Shown one piece after another: positions 53,293-64,000 of a stretch of 64,000 nt of DNA. The notes beneath the pieces are model-generated. The model was given only the letters and a program-made list of their open reading frames with translations. It made no database searches and was not told the origin of the DNA. This stretch comes from JAGQKC01 sp965223675 (GTDB taxonomy: Bacteria > Nitrospirota > Nitrospiria > Nitrospirales > UBA8639). The translations under genes and the position numbers were made by a program. Numbering within the stretch: the first letter of the stretch is position 1; each line of letters starts with the position of its first letter. Where the stretch lies: positions 2,480,001 through 2,544,000 of the forward strand of contig OZ245013.1 of assembly GCA_965223675.1 (NCBI GenBank), in the 5' to 3' direction.

Positions 53293-54873
53293 ATGAGAAC
53301 GCACACTCAAAACACCACGACTCGTCAAACTCTTTTTCAGCGATTGACGACAGAACCTCCAAGAACCCTACCTATTCTCCATCAAAGCTGCCTTCAAGTG
53401 ATGAACTTGACATCTGATGAGCATTCAAGCGCCAGCGACGTCAGTGAAGTTATTATGCATGATCAAGCTCTGTTAGCCAACATTATTAAAATCGCGAATA
53501 GTCCAACATACCATACAATTTCTCCCGTAAAAACACCGACTCATGCCGTAACAATCATAGGCTTCGATGTCATTCGATCTTTGGTTGTGGCCTCTCAACT
53601 CGTGGAACATGCCCAAGAATATGGAGCCGACACTGAGTGTATAAAACGATTGTTGGCCCGCTCACTGGTGGCCGCCACGGAAGCCGTCGGATTGGGTAAA
53701 GCTCTTGAAATAGAAGATGAAGGGTTTCTCTTCACGAATGCTATGCTCTATACCCTTGGAGATCTGGTCCTCGCATTCTGTCATCCAGACGTGTTCAAAA
53801 CACTCGAGCGTGAACGAGCTGACAACCTTGGCAATATTGGCAAGATTGAAATGGAACTCATCGGTCGCCCGCTCACTGATTTAGCTTCCGCTGTGGCCAA
53901 ACACTGGCATTTACCCGATAGCCTGACAGTCCTGCTGGGGAAAAAGTTAGTCCTAGGCAATTGTCGTCATGAGACGCAACAGAAAAAACTGGAAAGTATA
54001 GTCTACGCGGCGAATGAACTGAGTCAATGCTTACTCAGCGGTCCCTCTCAAGGCCGGACAACCCGATACAGACAGTTACTTGAAAAAATGCCCGGAGCGT
54101 TTGGATTAACATACAATACGCTTGAAAAAATCTCTATTCACGCGTTTGAGAAAGCATGTCAATTTTCTGATCTAGTCAATATCGATCCATCATTTTTTGT
54201 CCCTCATACAGATCCTACAATCTCGCCCCAACCATCGACAGGACAGCAACTCATCAAAAGCATCGTTGATGCTATCGCCCCGATGATTGACAAGACTCCT
54301 TCAAACACGGCTTCCCCCGCCCAGTCTGGCGATGACTCACCAGAAGAAGATGCCACCCCAACTCAGCCTGCTGAACCGATAGGAACAGGCATGCATGAAT
54401 TTACCCTGAAAGCGATGCAGGTCAGAGATCCTAATGTTTTATTAAGAATGGCAGCGCAAATTCTTGGGACAACCTGTGGGTTTGAGCGGGTCGTTCTCAC
54501 CCTGGTGAACCCAGCTTCGGCCGTGTTGGAAGGTCGAATCGGACACGGAGCTAACGTACAGTCACTACTCCCCCATTTCCGATGTTCTCTCAAGGATCCT
54601 CATTTTTTAATTCAAGCTCTCGGTCGTTATTCCCCCCTCAAGATAGATTCATGGGAAACAGAGATCGAGGAAGAACTTGTGCCTTCAGCATTCACGGCGC
54701 AATGGGGAAAGGCGCCTTGCCTTGTCGGTTCATTGTTCTCTCCTAAAAATCCGATTGGCGTGCTCATAGCTGATAAAGGGACAAGTTCCCAACCCATGAC
54801 AGAAACGCATTTCGCTACCTTCTCGTTGATTCTATCAGTCGTCAACTCTAATCTCGCTCGCCTGTCGAAATAA
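53293..54873 (+). CDS. HDOD domain signalling protein
   Basis: 526 aa, cytoplasmic. The HDOD domain spans ~20-215: LPILHQSCLQVMNLTSDEHS, VIMHDQALLANIIKIANSPT and ITHAVTIIGFDVIRSLVVAS-type segment. A Pro/Ser/Thr-rich linker (~305-355) is followed by a GAF-like C-terminal domain (~365-525) with LRMAAQILGTTCGFERVVLT and VGSLFSPKNPIGVLIADKGT. HDOD proteins transmit signals, often in motility or stress, without the HD catalytic residues. No GGDEF or EAL gene is adjacent. No ribosome site is evident before the ATG. Confidence 0.9.
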   Translation: MRTHTQNTTTRQTLFQRLTTEPPRTLPILHQSCLQVMNLTSDEHSSASDVSEVIMHDQALLANIIKIANSPTYHTISPVKTPTHAVTIIGFDVIRSLVVASQLVEHAQEYGADTECIKRLLARSLVAATEAVGLGKALEIEDEGFLFTNAMLYTLGDLVLAFCHPDVFKTLERERADNLGNIGKIEMELIGRPLTDLASAVAKHWHLPDSLTVLLGKKLVLGNCRHETQQKKLESIVYAANELSQCLLSGPSQGRTTRYRQLLEKMPGAFGLTYNTLEKISIHAFEKACQFSDLVNIDPSFFVPHTDPTISPQPSTGQQLIKSIVDAIAPMIDKTPSNTASPAQSGDDSPEEDATPTQPAEPIGTGMHEFTLKAMQVRDPNVLLRMAAQILGTTCGFERVVLTLVNPASAVLEGRIGHGANVQSLLPHFRCSLKDPHFLIQALGRYSPLKIDSWETEIEEELVPSAFTAQWGKAPCLVGSLFSPKNPIGVLIADKGTSSQPMTETHFATFSLILSVVNSNLARLSK

Positions 54874-55303
54874 TCGACTTACGATCTTCCCTTGTCAGTT
54901 AATGCATAGTTATCGCGAATCCTCATACGTTCCAGTTAAACCATGTGTGGACACGATTATGACGAACACCACTGGTCCCTCGATCCACATCCGAGATTGA
55001 AGCAGCAAACCAACCGACATGGGGATCAAAGGTGTCCAAGCTTTCAACGTGGTCTCACACGCGTCAAAAGAAGGAAGGCGATACTCGCTTGGCGTGACTT
55101 CACACGATTGACATGTTGGATGACGTCGCGAGTATCGGAGCGGAGCCAGGAGGAGTGAAATCGATCCGGCATAACTGAATCAGCTATAGAAAAAGAGTGA
55201 AGTCTTCGATGAACGTGTCAGCAAGAACGAAAAGAACTTAAAAAAGCGGGGAAGGATTGATCTGAGGAATCAGAAGGATTAGGCAGACAAAAAAATGAAA
55301 CAC
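54874..55303. other. Gene-free region
   Basis: 430 bases between the HDOD gene and the lipoprotein gene, with only short, low-quality reading frames on either strand. A small frame at 54943-55158 has a composition unlike protein. No tRNA, terminator or repeat was recognised. Confidence 0.5.
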
Positions 55304-55702
55304 TCATCCGTCTTCGTGAAATTGACCTAAGGCTGCATGATGCAACTCATGACCACAGACAGCAAAATGCCACTTTGGGCAATATAGCGTATTGGTGCTG
55401 AAATCAAAAAATCCTCTGAGCGTTTTGATCGACGGCACGTGACCTCCACGAGATGGCATAAACTGTACTCCATTTGACCCAGTATGGTTCTTCCACTCTT
55501 CGTGCAGGGATTCTTGATCCAGGAACACCACCTTTAAGTCTTTAATCACATGCTCTTCTCTGTACTGATTACTTGATGTGCACCCCACGACTCCCATCAA
55601 GACCAAAGGCAGGGCCAGAACAGAACCAGTCCGCAAAACAAATTGAGCAAGCGAGCGCAAGCGAACGCTTTCCCGATACGTATCTGTGAAAAAATTCGAC
55701 AT
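55304..55702 (-). CDS. Lipoprotein with HExxH metal-binding motif
   Basis: 132 aa. A signal peptide ends in the lipobox LMGVVGC, so the mature protein is anchored by Cys at ~41. Near the C-terminus the segment HFAVCGHELHHAALGQFHED holds HELHH, an HExxH zinc-ligand pattern, plus a further His six residues on. It is only ~90 residues after cleavage, so a tiny zincin-like peptidase or a metal-binding lipoprotein is possible. No family is recognised. The start may lie at a later Met because the hydrophobic core begins at ~18. Confidence 0.65.
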   Translation of the reverse strand: MSNFFTDTYRESVRLRSLAQFVLRTGSVLALPLVLMGVVGCTSSNQYREEHVIKDLKVVFLDQESLHEEWKNHTGSNGVQFMPSRGGHVPSIKTLRGFFDFSTNTLYCPKWHFAVCGHELHHAALGQFHEDG

Positions 55703-56129
55703 ACTTTGCGCAGGCGTTTAAAGAAATATGAATGACTCTGTCTTTTACTAGTATCGACCATTATTCACCGATCCTTAACACACACTCTGGATAGGATTAG
55801 GACAACTCAAAATTTCTTTCAAGAAATTGCATAGATGCACGAAAGAAATCGTGATTCTTCTCTAAATCCAGAGGTTTTTGTTTCCTTAATCAGGGCTACG
55901 TAGACAGTATGTTTCCGGACAGCAGAATAGGAAATTAACGAAGCGAACCTGAAAAACCCTTAGGTGGGGAAACTGAACGCATTACTAGTGGTAGGCGGTA
56001 ATGCTGAATGCGAGAGTCTAATGGTGTCCGATTGTGAGAACAACTTCCCTGACGACAAGCCATGAGTGACGAAGGCTCACCCGCATTGAAATGAATACCC
56101 AAACTTTAAACGCAATGACCGGAACAGAA
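55703..56129. other. Gene-free region
   Basis: About 427 bases between the lipoprotein and the 164-aa exported-protein gene on the same strand. No convincing gene, hairpin or promoter pair was found. Confidence 0.5.
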
Positions 56130-56624
56130 CTATTTCAAATATGGCCGCAAGTCTTGATAGTTTTGCCCCACGGTTTGGCCGTCTTTTTCCCAGGCCTGCA
56201 TAAACGTGTAAAACCGACGCTTCTCATACTTCCCAAGGATAGAGGCACGAATCACAAGTTCACCGGTATCTGCCCAAAAAAATCGAGAAACCGAGGCATG
56301 TTTATTCAATTCATTCATGACGGTTAAGCGAGAAAGGTCACTGCCCGCTGAATGGTGTATCGTAGAATTGGACTGTGCCTCAATGCCTGCAAAGGCAGCC
56401 TGAATCATGATCCCATCTTTGAGCGGAACGAGGAGAAAACCAATCTTTGACGGATGCGTGACTTTCACGCCTTGCTTCATAGGCTCGCATTGATAACCCA
56501 AAAATTCTAAATGCTGGACAATTGGTTCACGAGACTGTTTGTCTTGCGCAAACAACACTTGGCCGTATAACAACGGCAAAATCACACCCCAAATTGCCCC
56601 GTTCCGACAATAGTTTCTGAGCAT
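56130..56624 (-). CDS. Small exported protein, possibly YbjN-like fold
   Basis: 164 aa with a signal peptide (IWGVILPLLYGQVLFA). The mature part reads as one alpha/beta domain: PIVQHLEFLGYQCEPMKQGV, GFLLVPLKDGIMIQAAFAGI, LSRLTVMNELNKHASVSRFF and RFYTFMQAWEKDGQTVGQNY. The strand-helix order (a helix ending in NELN followed by a strand) is like the YbjN/secretion-chaperone fold, which I cannot confirm. It lies 77 bases downstream of the FecR/polyproline giant on the same strand, so it is likely co-transcribed and exported with it. Confidence 0.7.
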   Translation of the reverse strand: MLRNYCRNGAIWGVILPLLYGQVLFAQDKQSREPIVQHLEFLGYQCEPMKQGVKVTHPSKIGFLLVPLKDGIMIQAAFAGIEAQSNSTIHHSAGSDLSRLTVMNELNKHASVSRFFWADTGELVIRASILGKYEKRRFYTFMQAWEKDGQTVGQNYQDLRPYLK

Positions 56625-56701
56625 GGTCCTTACAGGCCTCTTCCATTTAATTCAATGGCTCAATCACCATCCCGCAGTTATATGATCCACGACGTCACGT
56701 T

Positions 56702-60082
<3,381 letters not shown>

Positions 60083-60780
60083 AGAAATGGCCCTCCTTTG
60101 CCTCTCTTCTGACTGCGTTTGAGCTGATAAGTTTTTTAAGGATACCCTGTACGGAGGTCAGATTTCCAATGTTCTTTTATTATTACGCAAATGTCAAGAA
60201 TATTCTTCATCCATACATGTCAGTCAGTGTCCAAAACGTTACTCCCGTCTAAAATTACCTACGGCTTTTTAGCTCAAAAAAAACCAGTCCTTAACATTGA
60301 ATGAGCAATCTTTGTTTGCCTTTCTTGAATGGTACGGCAGAGTACCCACCTCATATCATGACGGAACATGAACTCCCACACGAGATGACTACAATACGCT
60401 AGATGAGTGAGGCAAACACCATTCAGGCATCTTATTAAATTAAAGCCAATAGGCCTGCGAACGGACAAAGATTGTTGCACACGATTAAATTTCAAGCGAC
60501 CCACACACATTCCGTGTCGTAAATTTTCACAACACCTGCCTCTTACGCGCAGTCTCGCTCAGAAGTCTCGTACACACGTCGCCACAATGCTGCCAAAAGA
60601 CTCAAAAGAAGAATTTTATATCAGTTGAAATCGTTCAGTCGTAGCAGCAACATTTTGATTGCAACAGTTCGTCAAAATAACAGCAACACAAGATTTTCAC
60701 TTGACAAAACTGGAAGGCTGACGTAAAAGCCCGCGTACACGAGTAGCTTACCTCACATTTCATTGGGAGGAACTTAGGTT
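60083..60780. other. Large divergent intergenic region
   Basis: About 700 bases between the FecR giant (minus) and the TPR/barrel gene (plus). No gene is convincing; a 78-codon minus-strand frame at 60274-60510 lacks a ribosome site and family likeness. A probable promoter for the TPR gene lies at 60701-60729. A TTGACA is also present near the FecR gene on minus but without a well-spaced -10. Confidence 0.5.
60701..60729 (+). promoter_or_regulatory. Sigma70 promoter of the TPR/beta-barrel gene
   Basis: TTGACA at 60701-60706 and TAAAAG at 60724-60729, 17 bases apart. They lie about 50 bases before the ATG at 60781, whose GGAGG site is at 60766-60771. Confidence 0.55.
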
Positions 60781-62469
60781 ATGCGACGTAATTATGGGTA
60801 CGCCTTTTCTGCTTGCCTGAATCGATCAACCATTCTTCTCGCCGCCACCTGCCTATGTTCCTTTTTTATCGCACCAGCACTGGCTCAAAAAGGCGAGGCA
60901 GAGGTCTTACTCGCGCAAGCCACACTCGCGTATGATGAGAAAAAGTATGATGAAAGCCTAGAGCTATTGAATCGTGCCTATGAACGCGATCCTCAAAATG
61001 CCAGAATTCTCTATTATCAAGGATTGAATTACCTCGCCCTCAATCAACCTGAGATCGCCAAACAAAAATTAGAAGCTGCTCAAAATCTTAAACCGGATGA
61101 TTTATCCATTCGCTATCAATTGGGCATGGCCTATTTTGCCCTTCATCAGTATGATCAAGCTGAACCTTTGCTTTTCGGTGTATACGAAGAACAACCAGAA
61201 ATGGAGAGCTTGGGATTTTGTGTCGGATTTCTTCGGTATCGAGAGAAAGATTATGACGAGGCCTTAGCGGCATTTAATACAGAAACATCTAAAGACCCCA
61301 ATATCCAGCAACTTACGACGTTTTACCGTGGTTTGGTACATGGCGTTCTCGGGCTTCCCGACCAGGCCATCGTTGAATTAGATGAAGCCGCGAGAACTGA
61401 AGCTGTCTCTCCATTAACTCAAGGAGCCATTCAACTGCGTGATACGCTCGCGGCAGGTCGACGCGCCACGAAAGAACGCAAACGGTTCTCGGCTCGACTC
61501 AGTCTTGGCGGGTTCTACGATGATAATGTGGCGATTAATCCTGATAATGTGGGGTTCATTCAAAATCAGCAGGTAGCGGGCCGTGTAAACCAGAACACCA
61601 CGATCGCCACACTCCGACGGAGACAAACCTCTGCTCCAGGGATATTGGCATCACTATTCATGGACTATGCCTTTTTCCGCGAAGGCCCCATGGAAGCCCT
61701 AGCCAGTTATTCATTCTTTCAGACACTCAATTTTAATAGCTTAGACGACTTTAATATCCAAAATCACTCCTTTGGCATATCAGGGTTTTATCGAGGCACC
61801 TTGGCAGACTCTGATTTACCATACCAGGTGGGCCTCCAATACACGTACGATTATCTGTTACTTGATTCCAACGCCTTCTTAGCTCGCCACTCTCCAACAA
61901 TAAGTGCCACGTTGGTGGGCCCTGTTTTCAACATGCCATTCACAGGACCCATGGGAAACTTGACCACCGTACAGTATCGATTTCAAGACAAAACCTTCTT
62001 CCGCGAATCGTCGAACATCAATCCCGCGTTTTCCTCAGAGAGTCGTGATGCGTTTAACAATATGCTGGGGTTCATTCATGCCTTTAGATTTGCGAGTGAT
62101 ACAGTTCTCCTTCGTATTGGATACCAATATGATAATGAAAGCACGGACGGAAGCGCATTTTCATATCGGGGCGATCGACTCCTCACTGGTGGACAGGTCA
62201 CCTTGCCCTGGGGAGAAGTCACCTTACGCTATGACTATGATATTCATTGGCGGGATTACAAAAATAACCAAACCTTTTTCACGGATCGCAACGGAAATTT
62301 GCGTGACCGATACGACAAACAACAGACGCATCTCGTGCAACTGGTGAAACCTTTACCCAATGATTTTTCTCTCACCTTTCAGTATCAGGGGATCCGCAAT
62401 AAATCTCGAGTGCCGATTTACGATTACACCAAAAACGCATTTACCGCAATTCTGACTTGGACATATTAA
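60781..62469 (+). CDS. TPR plus beta-barrel outer-membrane protein (SLAM-like)
   Basis: 562 aa. A signal peptide (~1-36, SFFIAPALAQ end) is followed by 4-5 tetratricopeptide repeats (~38-220; TLAYDEKKYDESLELLNRAY, LYYQGLNYLALNQPEIAKQK, SIRYQLGMAYFALHQYDQAE). From ~235 to the C-terminal Tyr there are amphipathic strands beginning ARLSLGGFYDDNVAINPDNV. The TPR-barrel order and DDNV motif resemble the surface lipoprotein assembly modifier (SLAM, DUF560) family. The final aromatic residue fits BAM-dependent outer-membrane insertion. It is divergent from the FecR giant, which it may help display or export. Confidence 0.85.
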   Translation: MRRNYGYAFSACLNRSTILLAATCLCSFFIAPALAQKGEAEVLLAQATLAYDEKKYDESLELLNRAYERDPQNARILYYQGLNYLALNQPEIAKQKLEAAQNLKPDDLSIRYQLGMAYFALHQYDQAEPLLFGVYEEQPEMESLGFCVGFLRYREKDYDEALAAFNTETSKDPNIQQLTTFYRGLVHGVLGLPDQAIVELDEAARTEAVSPLTQGAIQLRDTLAAGRRATKERKRFSARLSLGGFYDDNVAINPDNVGFIQNQQVAGRVNQNTTIATLRRRQTSAPGILASLFMDYAFFREGPMEALASYSFFQTLNFNSLDDFNIQNHSFGISGFYRGTLADSDLPYQVGLQYTYDYLLLDSNAFLARHSPTISATLVGPVFNMPFTGPMGNLTTVQYRFQDKTFFRESSNINPAFSSESRDAFNNMLGFIHAFRFASDTVLLRIGYQYDNESTDGSAFSYRGDRLLTGGQVTLPWGEVTLRYDYDIHWRDYKNNQTFFTDRNGNLRDRYDKQQTHLVQLVKPLPNDFSLTFQYQGIRNKSRVPIYDYTKNAFTAILTWTY

Positions 62470-62948
62470 AAGGATAGACTATCGTAACTGTAGACGTCGC
62501 GGCTTCCAAGTCTGAATGAGTGGAGAATAGATGATAAATCATTACCATCGTCGAAAACTCTTCTTCGGATACTGTTCAAGCTGATATCTCAACACTCGAC
62601 CCTTTCAGCGAGTCAGATTGAGGTGCGCGGTTCTATTCCGGACATCTCGAAGCAGGCGGTCGTCCTTTATCGTAAATCAAACAGACGGAGTGCTTTGGGC
62701 TTTAGCCGATGAGCACACTAGTCTAAAACCAACGATCGCTTTCGATTAAGATAAATCCTTGCTTCTTGTTGATACATTCAAGACATTTAATGAATGATCC
62801 ACTGGTCATTTGTACATATTCGAAGTGATGCAACAATTGGGTTGAAATTCTAGATACGGTCACTTTACATATCTTTCTGTCCAGTGAATGGTCGAGAAAA
62901 ATGATATGATCATACGAGAAAATAGCGGAAAAGTATAAAGGCAAAATA
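62470..62948. other. Gene-free region before the FHA-sigma54 regulator
   Basis: About 480 bases with no open gene. Reading frames are short and broken, with a hint of degenerate coding sequence around 62575-62700 that matches nothing I recognise. A TATGAT box near 62902 might serve the regulator, but no matching -35 is clear. Confidence 0.4.
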
Positions 62949-64000
62949 ATGATAGAACTGAGAGTCTACTTAGAAACAACCTTAATACAACGAGCCACAC
63001 TCACAAAAAACCGCATTACGATCGGACGATCCGAAGACAATGACGTTGTGCTATCTAATCGCCATGTGTCTCGCTTGGAAGCCATCATTCAACATGATGG
63101 CGAGACCATTACCCTCATCGACAAGAGCAAGAACGGCATATTACTCGATAGCAAACGGATCTCAGAATCAGTCGTCTTACCCTCAAAGTGTAAACTCGAG
63201 ATCTATCCATTCACGATTGAATGTCTTTGCCATTCGGAAGATATCACTATTCCTATTCCAAAACCATCTGAACCTATAACCATATCCCAAGCTGTTAGTG
63301 AGGTCCCACCGAGACAGTCCTCAACAGCAACTCTGCATTTCACTGGGCTGGTGGGAGAAAGCCCACCCATGCAGCAGTTGTATCAGCTCATTCATGATGT
63401 CGGCGATACCCCTGCAACGATCCTAATTCATGGGGAACATGGCACGGGGAAAGAATTAGTGGCACGTGCCCTACATGACGTCAGTCAGCGACGAAATGAA
63501 ATATTTGTGCCTGTGAATTGCGCAGCCATACCCTTAGACCTTATTGAAAGTGAACTATTCGGGTATGAAAAAGGCGCGTTTACTGGAGCATTAGCTGCAA
63601 AACTAGGGAAAATAGAGGCCGCCAGGAACGGGACGTTATTCCTTGATGAAATCGGTGAGCTGAGTATGAGCGCGCAAGCGAAGTTGCTTCGATTTCTTCA
63701 AGAAAAATCGGTGATGAAATTAGGAAGTGCTAAAGAGATGCCAGTCGACACACGGGTCATAACTGCGACAAATAGAGATTTAAGCAGAGCCGTCGATGCG
63801 GGAGACTTTCGTGCGGACCTTTATTATAGATTAAAAGTGGTTCAGATTGCTCTTCCACCGCTTAGACAACATCCAGAAGACATTCCATTGCTTGTCACCC
63901 ACTTCACTAAGAAAATTACCAACGAATTGGACCTGAAGAATCAACCAACATATACAGATGATGCAATGTACCTACTGAAAATCTCTTCATGGCCTGGTAA
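62949..64000 (+). CDS. FHA-domain sigma54-dependent activator (partial, runs off window)
   Basis: At least 350 codons, truncated by the window end. An FHA domain occupies ~1-100 (RITIGRSEDNDVVLSNRHVS with the conserved Gly-Arg-Ser and Ser-x-x-His features, then SKNGILLDSKRI), which reads a phosphothreonine signal. The AAA+ core starts at ~135 with Walker A GEHGTGKE (~162-169), ELFGYEKGAFTGA with the sigma54-binding loop at ~208, LFLDEIGELSMSAQAKLLRF and FRADLYYRLKVVQI. The DNA-binding domain should lie beyond 64000. An AAAGG ribosome site is 8 bases before the ATG. It may control the TPR/FecR surface genes, but its target is not shown here. Confidence 0.93.
   Translation, partial: MIELRVYLETTLIQRATLTKNRITIGRSEDNDVVLSNRHVSRLEAIIQHDGETITLIDKSKNGILLDSKRISESVVLPSKCKLEIYPFTIECLCHSEDITIPIPKPSEPITISQAVSEVPPRQSSTATLHFTGLVGESPPMQQLYQLIHDVGDTPATILIHGEHGTGKELVARALHDVSQRRNEIFVPVNCAAIPLDLIESELFGYEKGAFTGALAAKLGKIEAARNGTLFLDEIGELSMSAQAKLLRFLQEKSVMKLGSAKEMPVDTRVITATNRDLSRAVDAGDFRADLYYRLKVVQIALPPLRQHPEDIPLLVTHFTKKITNELDLKNQPTYTDDAMYLLKISSWPG

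Noticed and set aside
54943..55158. 71-codon plus-strand frame after the HDOD gene
   Set aside because: Composition rich in Arg/His/Gln with no ribosome site or recognisable domain.
60274..60510. 78-codon minus-strand frame between the divergent surface genes
   Set aside because: No ribosome site, high Cys/Arg content and no family likeness; treated as chance.

Overview
This window reads as ordinary chromosome of a Gram-negative bacterium with moderate GC. It carries lipid A-type and lipid-linked sugar enzymes, outer-membrane beta-barrels, a lipoprotein, two sigma54-dependent activators and strong AGGAGG ribosome sites. The gene content (citramalate synthase, a phosphoglycerate-mutase-like homoserine kinase, FecR-type exported proteins) would fit a Nitrospirota/Nitrospira-like lineage. 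That is my inference from overall resemblance and the window alone does not prove it. No phage, insertion sequence or CRISPR array was seen.

Layout. 1-1163: hairpin-rich non-coding DNA flanking a response regulator. 1164-5188: a DUF481 outer-membrane protein, then a signalling cluster on the minus strand (Ras-like GTPase, PAS-like sensor, sigma54 activator). 5189-8000: a decayed gene, a coiled-coil protein and two small proteins. 8265-9672: a dual-specificity phosphatase and mutM. 9943-13054: ECF sigma factor, anti-sigma factor and an exported fibronectin-III protein. 13616-20636: phoH, ybeY, ftsY, then an M1-type peptidase, a TolB-like propeller protein and a PAP2 phosphatase. 20757-23598: lipid-linked glycosylation genes (GT2, LAB_N, ArnT-like). 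24257-25097: tRNA-Pro, a MerR regulator and ihfA. 25367-33118: a tight minus-strand amino-acid operon (aminotransferase, hom, thrC, apgM-type homoserine kinase, lysC, cimA) behind a good sigma70 promoter. 33368-38939: pdxJ, nnr, tsaE, mutS. 39334-40609: two unknown exported proteins. 40802-50731: the classic rimP-nusA-infB-ylxP-rbfA-truB-rpsO-pnp operon, ending in an M16 protease and preceded by a probable structured RNA with an intrinsic terminator. 51096-54873: a MinD/FlhG-like ATPase, a SWIM zinc-finger protein and an HDOD protein.

The most unusual part is 55304-64000. It holds a lipoprotein with an HExxH motif, a small exported protein, a giant exported FecR-domain protein containing 157 uninterrupted prolines followed by an asparagine/glycine-rich repeat region, a divergent TPR plus beta-barrel outer-membrane protein, and an FHA-sigma54 activator that runs off the window end. 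Together they look like an uncharacterised cell-surface system. The second most interesting element is the GTPase-PAS-sigma54 cluster at 2397-5188, whose GTPase has Glu in place of the usual catalytic Gln.
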